Assembly (NCBI RefSeq): GCF_048569485.1
Contig: NC_134358.1
Location: 551,520,655 to 551,584,654 of the forward strand
Direction: 5' to 3'
DNA length: 64,000 nucleotides
DNA from: Anomaloglossus baeobatrachus
Taxonomy: Eukaryota; Chordata; Amphibia; Anura; Aromobatidae
Of the stretch, positions 56,480 through 64,000 are shown piece by piece; positions within the stretch are counted from its first letter, which is position 1, and every line of letters starts with the position of its first letter. The notes beneath the pieces are model-generated. The model was not told the DNA's origin, did no database searches, and saw nothing but the letters and a program-made list of their open reading frames with translations. The translations under genes were made by a program, and so were the position numbers.

Positions 56480-57433
56480 CAGTGTGTCCACCCATATCCT
56501 GTCCACCGCCATTAACTTGAGAACGGCGGCAGCTATAGGCATAGAAGTGGTGTCTAGGTATAGTAAAGTAGCCATGTGCTGCAGCTATGCAATGAAACCA
56601 CCTATACCGCCACCTGGTGGAAAACAACGGAGTTAGCATTTTTATCTCGAAAACGGAACGAGATAGAGGAAAAAAAGTGAAATACAAAGTTGTAGGGCAT
56701 CATCAATTCAATACGAATCGACACCTTGCATACAGAAATGCTATGATTAGGACATATAAAACTCACAAGGCTGCGGACGTGAAGCGATACCTCATGGAGA
56801 CCTTCCTACAAGTCATTGGGTATGGTGGCTGTGTGCAGTGGCCTCCACGCTCACCTGACCTGACCCCATTGGACTTCTTTCTGTGAGGTCACATCATACA
56901 GCAGGTGTATGCGACCCCTCCACCAACATTGCAGGACCTACGACGACGTATCACAGATGCTTGTGCAAACGTGTCACCTACCATATTGCACAGCGTGCAG
57001 CAAGATACAGTATGCTGTGCAGAGGCCAGATGTGCATTGCAGCTGACGGGGGCCACTTTGAGCATCAAAGTTAAATGAGCGCCATATGCGTGACCAGCAT
57101 TCAATGTTTTGGGGAGGGGGGGGGGTCATGGGTTTCATATCAGAGCATTTCTGTATGCAAGGTGTCGATTCGTATTGAATTGATGATGCCCTACAACTTT
57201 GTAATTCACTTTTTTCCTCTATCTCGTTCCGTTTTTTAGATAAAAATGTTAACTCCTGGTGTTTTCCACCAGGTGGCGCTATAGGTGGTTTTGTTGCGTA
57301 TCGCATGGCTACTTTTACTATACCTAGACACCAGCGCATGGCTACTTTACTATACCTAGACACCCCTTCTATGCCTATAGCTGCCACCATTCTCAAATTA
57401 ATGGCGGTGGACAGGATATGGGTGGACACACTG
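56480..57433 (+). mobile_element. Mariner-type element with about 260-bp inverted repeats
   Basis: Ends CAGTGTGTCCACCCATATCC and its inverse, with TA on both sides (56478-56479 and 57434-57435). The inverted repeats extend through CCACCGCCATTAACTTGAGA, ACCTGGTGGAAAACAACGGA, TCGAAAACGGAACGAGATAG and ATACGAATCGACACCTTGCA to about 56742 and 57140. Between them is a C-terminal transposase remnant. The right arm contains a small internal duplication (GCATGGCTACTTTTACTATA, about 57305 and 57338). Confidence 0.88.
56744..57073 (+). pseudogene. Mariner/Tc-type transposase C-terminal remnant
   Basis: The remnant reads TYKTHKAADVKRYLMETFLQ, VQWPPRSPDLTPLDFFL, then a TGA where Trp is expected (DFFLWG in relatives), then GHIIQQVYATPPPTLQDLRR and RITDACANVSPTILHSVQQD. 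The SPDLTPLDFFLWG box carries the last catalytic acidic residue of IS630-Tc1-mariner transposases. About two-thirds of the protein is missing. Confidence 0.8.
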
Positions 57434-57435
57434 TA

Positions 57436-58134
57436 TAAAATATAAAAAAATTTACGAGTAGTCAGTAACGACATAAGACGAGCAAAGAGGCACAGTCGAC
57501 AAGCAAAAATAATAAAAAAAACAAAAAACAAAAAATACTGGACAAAGAAGAGTTCTGGGAAATGCAAAGTATTCAGAGCGGAGGCTGTGTGCCGCGTACA
57601 ATGTCCTTTTTCGATATGTAATCACCGGGCGTCCTGCTGCCGGCACCATTGGCAACCCAACCTCGAGTGCTTGATTTGTCTGCAGCGCCTCCGCTGGAGA
57701 AATAAAGTATTACACGGCGCCCATGGACAATACTACACCAGCAGGATCACTATGTAAATCGCCACCATCCACAAGTCAAGTTCCTAAAAATAAAAAAGTG
57801 GCTTTGTTGAGTTCCTTTATAGAATAAATATCCTTTAAGAGCACTGATTGTCCACCGACGTCTCCGGGACCAGGACACGTTCCAGGATGGCCTCACACGA
57901 TTACGAGAGGCCAAACCAAATGATTGTCAGTAAAAAACAAAGGCTCCCAGGAGTCCAGGCGAATGCCAATATCAATCTTCAATATTTAGAAATAATATAT
58001 ATATTTATCTAGACCTCCCTTTGCCACCAGCATTGCACAGACTCCAGATGCCGCCTTTGAGGGGTGGTAACGCTCCGATACGGCCTCAGAGGGGCCGCAG
58101 TCAGTTTTTGGATCCCTTGTGATTGTGGTTTGCA
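57436..58134 (-). other. Presumed C1GALT1 3' untranslated and flanking sequence
   Basis: The sequence downstream of the C1GALT1 stop codon on the minus strand has no repeat family I recognise until the mariner-type element at 57433. I found no clear AATAAA on the minus strand close to the stop, so the 3' end of the transcript is not placed. Confidence 0.4.
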
Positions 58135-58317
58135 TTACTCGGCTTTCACGTCTTTGTCCTTCACATCGGTTTGGTCTGGATCACTCGGGGAGTCCGGGCT
58201 GTACCTGTGCGAGTAGCCGTAGGGGCGGAGATGGTGCACCAGGTACTCCAGCTGGTACATGGTCGTAGAGTCCACGTAATGGAAGGAGACGGCCAGGTCT
58301 GAGCAGCAGCCGGGACC
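58135..58317 (-). CDS. C1GALT1 terminal coding exon
   Basis: The exon encodes [40 protein letters not shown], then [20 protein letters not shown] and TAA at 58135-58137. The first 35 or so residues match the C-terminal part of vertebrate core 1 synthase (known from memory: [35 protein letters not shown]). The enzyme is a Golgi type II membrane protein that adds galactose in beta-1,3 linkage to GalNAc-Ser/Thr, making the T antigen, with the chaperone COSMC. The acceptor is TTTCTGTATTTCAG just before the exon, and the phase is 0, matching the donor of the upstream exon. The last 20-25 residues are acidic and lysine-rich and differ from the mammalian tail. Confidence 0.95.
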   Translation of the reverse strand, partial: GPGCCSDLAVSFHYVDSTTMYQLEYLVHHLRPYGYSHRYSPDSPSDPDQTDVKDKDVKAE

Positions 58318-58477
58318 CTGAAATACAGAAACACTGAACGTTCACTGCGTACATGGTGCAGAAGTATTCACAGGGCTGCTGCGTTACCATTACTGAGATT
58401 TAAAGAAAAGCGATATTTTACATTGTCCCTTCCACATCTACTGGCTCCATATTTTTCCCTATAAATCCTGTACAGCT

Positions 58478-59285
58478 AGAGAAACAAGGAGGCAGTACTA
58501 CCTGTACCTACAGGATTTACATAGAGAAACAAATGAGGTGGTGCTATGTATATGATGCAAGTACAGATAGAGAAACAAGGAGGTGGTGCTATCTGTACCT
58601 ACATTATATACATAGAGAAACAAGGAGGCAGTACTATGTTTATAATGTGGGTACAGATAGAGAAACAAGGAGGCAGTACTATCTATACCTACATTATATA
58701 CATAGTACTGCCTCCTTGTTTCTCTATCTGATGTCAGATAGTAGTTAGAGAAACAAGGAGGCAGTACTATGTATATAATGTGAGTACAGACAGAACTGCC
58801 TCCTTGTTTCTCTATCTGTACTCACATTATATACATAGTACTGCCTCCTTGTTTCGCTATGCATATGATGGAGGTACAGATAGAGAAACAAGGAGGCAGT
58901 GCTATCTGTACCTACATCATTTGCATAGCGAAACAAGGAGGCAGTACTATGTATATAATGTGAGTACAGATAGAACTGCCTCCTTGTTTCTCTAGGTATA
59001 TAATGTAGATACAGATAGCACTACTTCCTGGTTTCTTTATCTACATTATATACATAGAGAAACAAGGAGGCAGTGCTATCAGTACCTACATCAGATACAT
59101 AGTACTGCCTCCTTGTTTCTCTATGTATATGATGTAGGTACAGATAGAGAAACAAGGAGGCAGTGCTATCAGTATCTACATTATATACATAGCACCACCT
59201 CCTTGTTTCTTCATGTATATGATATAGATACAGATAGCACTGCCTCCTTGTTTCTCTACATATATGATGTAGGTACAGGTAGTTC
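58478..59285. repeat. Two-module array with mixed orientation
   Basis: Module 1 is AGAGAAACAAGGAGGCAGTA (plus CTAT) and module 2 is CTGTACCTACATTATATACA (plus T). They alternate for about 800 bp, but each occurs in either orientation. For example, AGTACTGCCTCCTTGTTTCT appears at about 58700, 58800, 58840, 58978, 59105 and 59245. About 17 module-1 copies are present. Frames through it are repeat translations. Confidence 0.9.
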
Positions 59286-59439
59286 TGCCACTTCCGGGGT
59301 CCTTTTAGGGCATTGATATGCAACTAAGGACATTTGCTAAAATTGTCTAGTTTTGGACACCGGCCCCAGTGAAAGGCTAAGCTCCACCCAAGTATAATTC
59401 AGGACATCTGCTATATCACTCACATGTCATTCAATTGTA

Positions 59440-59760
59440 TAATATATAAATTGTTATATATATATATATATTATATATAGATGTGAAAAAGGCTATTAGC
59501 CGAAACGCGTAATTTACGCCTGTATATTATGATGGAATAAACTACAAAAATATTTCAGAAGATTTTGAGTGCCGGTCCTTTGTATTAATTATACTGTGGA
59601 TGCCTTCTTTGGACACGTGCACCTTGAAGGATTGTGTGCCGCCTGGAACTTCTGTGTATGTGTATGTATATATTATATTATATATATTATATTATATATA
59701 TATATTGTATAATGTATAATATATATATGTATAATATACTTTTATATATATAATCATTAC
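59440..59760. repeat. A/T-rich repeats around a GAAACGCGT element
   Basis: (TA)n tracts lie at about 59452-59480 and 59665-59755. Between them is GCTATTAGCCGAAACGCGTA, then GGAATAAACTAC, GAGTGCCGGTCC and GGACACGTGCACC. The motif order (GAAACGCG, AATAAA, GTGCNGG) is like that of the right arm and tail of the fold-back element at 7736-8130. Confidence 0.55.
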
Positions 59761-60253
59761 ATACAATCACGAGCCAAGCCCTGTATATAATGGAATGTGA
59801 GGCTAAATCATAACTGGAAAGACCGGTTCATTGGGAGGCATAAAAAAGTACAATAAAAAGTATAAAAGTAATTGCCCCGGGTGACGCCCTAAACACCAAG
59901 TTTATACAAACCTGGCGCGTGTTTACTGAGCCATTAACATACATTACATGTAGAGTAAGAGGCCAAAAAGATCAAAACTCAACCCCCCCCCCACCCAATA
60001 ATCGGGCTCAGGTACAGGCAATGGGTATGGGAAAGAGTACAATACAGGCCGGCCAGCAATGTAAACTGTCCAAAAAAACGGCATGCACCTGTCAATTTAA
60101 GTCATGGATTCTTTTCGGAGCGTGCGTGACAATTTGTGACCGCTGCTACTGAAAAACCATGCAGAGACTCAGCTGCAGTGGACATTAAAAAGTCTCGGCA
60201 CCATGAGGTTTGCACTGTTCACGTACTAAAGTTTTTATATATTAGAAATATAA

Positions 60254-60290
<37 letters not shown>

Positions 60291-60571
60291 ACCATGGTCT
60301 ACTATGAAGCCCAATAGGTTCACGAAGAACCAGCATGGCATGAGCCTTCATCAGACCCCAGGTGCTACCCATCAGTACCGTGCGGTCACGTTGTGGGGGT
60401 AGAGGGCCTATAAGCCCCCTCAGGATGGCTGCTCAGGCCGGATTGCGCAACTTCAGGGCATTGTTAGTGATTATCAGCGATAGGAGCCGGCTGTGTAACA
60501 GTTCAGCGCCTGAGCACGCTCCATACACCTTGACCAACCGGTTCCATGGAGTATAGGTTTGTCACAAGGTG
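59761..60571. other. Intron sequence, no exon; AT microsatellite
   Basis: A (TA)n tract lies at about 60241-60291. About 60295-60540 (GAACCAGCATGGCATGAGCC and following) is probably an old interspersed repeat. Confidence 0.5.
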
Positions 60572-60679
60572 TTAAAGGGAACCTGTCACCAGAATTTGTC
60601 CCATATAAGCTGCGGCCACCACCAGTGGGCTCTTATATACAGCATTCATGAATGCGGTATATAAGAGCAAACACCTTTA

Positions 60680-63131
60680 GGCTGTGTGCACACGTTGCGT
60701 TTTTTACCGCGGAAACGCTGCGTTTAGAACCGCAGCGTTTCAGTGGCAAATTGCATGCGTTCAGCTTTCCCAGCAAAGTGTATGAGAAAGCCGAAAAATC
60801 AGTGCACACGCTGCGTTTATAAACGCAGCGTTTTGGATGCCAAAAAAATCGGTGCGGAAAGAAAAGCAGCATGTCACTTCTTTTGTGCGGTGTGGCTGCG
60901 TTCTCTCCCCCATTGAATCAATGATGTGGGGTCAGAACGCAGCTACACCGCAGTGAGCTGCTTTTTTGTTGCGGTCCGCGGGCTTTGTCGGCACGCCAGA
61001 ACGCAGGCATTTACCTGGAAGTGAGGTCAAGAGGTTTCCTGTTGACCTCACTTCCTGGCAAAGTCCTGGAAAGCCCCCGGTGTCGCCAAAGTGCCCGCCC
61101 CGACCTCCGACCCCCCTCCCGAAAATCCAACATGGCCGCGCGCACAGTAGCGCACCGGCCGCCCTGCTCCTATGATTTCTGTCGCATGTGCCTTGAGACA
61201 TGCGACAGAAAAAATGCCCCCCAGGCCCTGCCAGGTCACCCCCTATTCCCCCCGGTATTCCCCCTTACCTGTCCGGTCGCAGCGCTGATCCCCCGCGGCC
61301 CCCTCCTCCTTCACTGCAGACGCTGGTCAGTGCGGTCACATGAGCAGAGCAGCTGACAGCCAGCACTGTGTTCAGAGAGCTGTGCTGGCTGCTCGGCACT
61401 CTGCAGCTGTGACCCGGGGAGAGTGGGTGCAGATTTTTGGCACCCACTCTCCTCAAATGGAGGGTCTGCCCTCCTAGAAAATGGGGGATACGTTCCCTGA
61501 ACGTGCCCCCATATTCTAGAAGGTCCAGAGCAGACGTGGGACGTCCAAATGGATTTCTGCGGACCCATTTTTTTCAAATTTTTTGATTAAATTGGTGAAC
61601 GAGGGAATGTTTTGGGGAGTGTTTTTTCTAATAAATTTTTTTTTGTCATTTTTTTTTGCTTTTGTTTACTGTCAATTAGTTATGTCGGGTATCTAATAGA
61701 CGCCGTGACATCACTAATTGCTGGGCTTGATGCCAGGTGACATTACACATCTGATATCAACCCCATTTATTACCCCGTTTGCCAACGCACCAGGGCGCGG
61801 GATGAGTTGGGGCGAAGCGCCAGGATTGGCGCATTAATGGATGCGCCACTTCTGGGGCGGCTGCGGCCTGCTATTTTTAGGCTGGGAAGAGTCCAATAAC
61901 CATGGCTCGTCCCACCCTGAGAATACCAGACCCCAGCTGTCAGCTTCACCTTGGCTGGTGATCTTATTTGGGGGGACCCCACGTTATTTTTTTTTTAATT
62001 CTTTATTTATAAATAAAAAAAAAAAAAGCCTGGGGAGCCCTCCAAATTGATCACCAGACAAGATGAAGCTGCCAGCTGTGGTTTGCAGGCTACAGCTGTC
62101 TGCTTTACCCTGACTGGCTATCAAAAATAGGGGGGACCCCACGCCATTTTTTTCATTGTTTTTTTTTTTTTTTGGATAAATACTAAGCTAGGCATCTTTT
62201 AGTGCCACATGAAAGGTACTAAAGGTGCCAGCTTAGAATATGCAGGGGGGTGGGACTTTATATATGTTTGACATCCATTCATCAATTGACGCTTTTTTGG
62301 CTGTGTGCCCACAATCAGGTTTTGCAGCGTTTTGGGCGCTGAGTGTTTTCCCTGCGTCCATAACGCTGCGTTGTGCAGTAGAAGCACAGTGGAAGGATTT
62401 TTGGAGATCCCATGCCCACTGTGCTTCTTTTCTCCGCAGCATAAACTGACCGGTGGCGTGGCTTCCCGAGCCTCAGCATGTCAATTTATGCTGCGGAGAT
62501 GAGTGTTCTCTGCAGGTAGCATAGAGCTCCACAGCAGCCTGAACCCAAATCGTGGGCATGGCCAGCTGCGTTCTCCCGTGGACAACACTCACATCTCTGC
62601 AGGAAGGCTGACACTGTGTACTAGACGCCGTGTCGCTGGATCACGGCCACATAGCCTAACAGTGAGAATATTGTTGCTACAGCAACATTTTGGGGGAAGT
62701 AGCTGTGGATTCAAAATGCTTAATATACTCCTGAATAAAATCCTTGAGGGGTGCAGATTCCAAAATGGGGTCACTTGTGGGGGTTTTCTGACGTATAGGT
62801 ACCCAAGGGGCCCTGCTAATGTGACATGGTGCGCGAAGTTTATTTCAACTTTTCCAAAATTCAAATGGTGCTCCTTCCATTCCAAGCCCTCCCATTTATC
62901 CAAACAGAATGTGGAGAAGGAAATGACATCACAGGTTTTTTTTTCCAAAGGTCTGTGTTCAACCAACTTTATTAACACTGACAAGTCTTAAAAAACGCAC
63001 CAAAAAAAACGCATGAAAAACGCATGCGTTTGATGCGTTTTTCTCAAAAAGCATTGTTTACAATTCTCTCCTCTGCCAGAGGGTGCGTTTTTTTCCGCGC
63101 TGAAAAAAAAAAGCAACGTGTGCACATAGCC
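60680..63131. mobile_element. Harbinger-like element E, 2.45 kb, nested in the T2-like MITE
   Basis: Ends GGCTGTGTGCACACGTTGCG and, inverted, CAACGTGTGCACATAGCC, with TTA on both sides (60677-60679 and 63132-63134). The inside is a mosaic: GCGTTT/AAACGC motifs at both ends, a GC-rich part at about 60930-61400, repeat R copies at 61785-62170, and another GGCTGTGTGCCCACAATCAG-type start near 62291. This indicates further insertions. About 62690-62940 (AAAATGGGGTCACTTGTGGG) looks like part of another old repeat. No transposase was recognised. Confidence 0.8.
61785..62170 (+). repeat. Interspersed repeat R, copy 3 (partly duplicated)
   Basis: GCACCAGGGCGCGGGATGAG, CCACTTCTGGGGCGGCTGCG, CTATTTTTAGGCTGGGAAGA and GGGGGGACCCCACGTTA match copies at 7170-7335 and 8745-8885. 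The last part (CAGCTGTCAGCTTCACCTTG through GGACCCCACG) is duplicated in diverged form at about 62045-62145. Confidence 0.65.
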
Positions 63132-63262
63132 TTATAATACTCACCTAAGGGGTGGTCAGATTGTGTTGCTGCTCTCGGTTTGATGGTGTCGCTGCCTTTC
63201 GGTGGTGCCTTCTCTTTGCAGCCGTCCTCCTACCTAACAGTGTGGATGAGGTGTCCTACACC

Positions 63263-63400
63263 GGACCCCGAGAGCAGCGACGCCCCACCGGACCCCGAGA
63301 GCAGCGACGCCCCACCGGACCCCGAGAGCAGCGACGCCCCACCGGACCCCGAGAGCAGCGACGCCCCACCGGACCCCGAGAGCAGCGACGCCCACCGGAT
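63263..63400. repeat. 27-bp minisatellite inside the T2-like MITE
   Basis: The unit is GGACCCCGAGAGCAGCGACG plus CCCCACC, about five nearly perfect copies. It is related to the 25-bp unit at 54228-54412 at the corresponding place of the sister MITE. Confidence 0.92.
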
Positions 63401-63792
63401 CGCCCTTAGGTATTATAAAAGGTGTTTTTTAAGTTATATACACAGAGCGCCCAGGGCTCTTATATACAGCGTTCTAGAATACTGTATATAAGGACTCACT
63501 GGTGGTGGCCGCAGCTTATAGGGGCCAAATCTAGTGACAGGTTTCTTTTAAGGGAATAAATAAGTTACATTAACCCAAAATCAGGTTGCTATCCCGGCCC
63601 AGACTAACAGCAGGACAGGAGCCGGGGCTGCAGTCCACGAGGCACAGACTCCTCGCTGGCTGAGCCTAGATGTCTGCATTCCTCAAGGATTAGTTCCAGT
63701 TACTTAAAGGTGAAAATCAACCATTAATACCTCTATCCTCCTAAAGTCATGAACACTCCGGAGCGTACACAACTAGGCGGCACAGCCCTTAC

Positions 63793-64000
63793 CTCTATGG
63801 CAGGATAGTAGTTGTAATTCCAATACCAGAAAGTCTTCGGCAAATATCCCTGGATGAGATGATGCTCGGGGACGAACGGGTGGAAGGTCTCCTTCCCGCT
63901 GGTGTCCCTGGAATCTCCAGCCTTGACGTTAATGTTCTCCATGCACTTCCCAAGCGCCAGGTCCTCCACCGACGAGCTGTGCGTGCACTTCTCCTCCTTG
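63793..64000 (-). CDS. C1GALT1 internal exon (partial, runs off the window)
   Basis: Read from the right edge, the exon encodes [60 protein letters not shown] and NYNYYPAIE, then the donor GTAAG. This matches vertebrate C1GALT1 closely (known from memory: CTHSSSIEDLALGRCMEIMN and [20 protein letters not shown]). The segment is the C-terminal half of the beta-1,3-galactosyltransferase catalytic domain, with the conserved EDLALG acidic motif and several conserved aromatic residues. The intron is phase 0. Its 5' end lies beyond the window. Strong match to C1GALT1 rather than to the inactive relative COSMC. Confidence 0.96.

Larger units (their letters stand above)
60576..63547. mobile_element. 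T2/Kolobok-like MITE with nested insertion
   Basis: TTAA flanks both ends (60572-60575 and 63548-63551). The inverted repeats (AGGGAACCTGTCACCAGAAT, AAGCTGCGGCCACCACCAGT, GGGCTCTTATATACAGCATT) match those of 53706-54563. Without the 2455 bp of nested element plus target duplication it is about 517 bp. Confidence 0.87.
58318..63792 (-). other. C1GALT1 last intron, about 5.5 kb
   Basis: The donor GTAAG is at 63792-63788 and the acceptor CAG ends at 58318. Most of its length is repeats: a two-module array (58478-59285), A/T-rich repeats, and a T2-like MITE containing a Harbinger-like insertion (60576-63547). No exon-like sequence is seen inside. Confidence 0.9.

Noticed and set aside
1-64000. 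tRNA, 5S rRNA, snRNA or other structural RNA genes
   Set aside because: I scanned for A/B-box pairs and conserved cores and saw none convincing. A covariance-model search would be decisive.

Overview
This window is a stretch of a large, repeat-rich vertebrate genome, most likely from a frog or toad. The only host gene I can support is the 3' end of C1GALT1 (core 1 beta-1,3-galactosyltransferase) on the minus strand: a partial exon at the right edge (63793-64000) and the terminal coding exon (58135-58317), joined across an intron of about 5.5 kb. The anuran assignment is an inference. It rests on the mix of T2/Kolobok-like TTAA MITEs, PIF/Harbinger-like TWA MITEs, Helitrons with CTAG ends, a Ngaro-type tyrosine-recombinase retrotransposon and a 47-bp satellite of a kind I associate with frog genomes. 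I could not search a database.

Layout, left to right. 1-7160: three blocks of a GATA/GAGG tandem array, the first two separated by a Tc1-like transposon (2279-4575) that itself carries a solo LTR (2971-3603); an L2-type LINE tail follows. 7170-11310: old repeat fragments, a 395-bp insertion with a near-perfect 296-bp palindrome and a 14-bp target duplication, a 35-bp minisatellite and a small TTA-flanked MITE. 12467-20592: one TA-flanked, mariner-type inverted-repeat element. A 42-bp unit next to its terminal repeats has grown into satellite arrays at both ends, and several Helitrons sit inside the array. 20901-24186: a T2-like MITE and two solo LTRs.

24643-37089: a Ngaro-type (DIRS order) element with split direct repeats and four open frames (gag, RT/RNase H, tyrosine recombinase, SGNH hydrolase). 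Its left repeat is interrupted by a BEL/Pao element (24819-30232). 37224-39830: a chain of Harbinger-like MITEs that share target triplets, with one further MITE nested in the last. 40186-47516: tandem arrays, a second fold-back element, a broken mariner transposase and another Harbinger-like MITE.

48031-52312: a 47-bp satellite of roughly 75-80 direct copies followed by an inverted block, the second case of a MITE-like inverted-repeat end turned into satellite. 52860-58134: minisatellites, a T2-like MITE, a mariner-type element with long inverted repeats, and presumed C1GALT1 3' flank. The last C1GALT1 intron holds a two-module array in mixed orientation, AT-rich repeats, and a T2-like MITE that carries a 2.45-kb Harbinger-like insertion.

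The most interesting pattern is structural, not a new gene set. Inverted-repeat elements in this window seem to seed satellites from their ends (two clear cases, one possible third), and MITEs and Helitrons repeatedly insert at each other's borders. Nearly all other open frames are translations of tandem repeats and are not genes.
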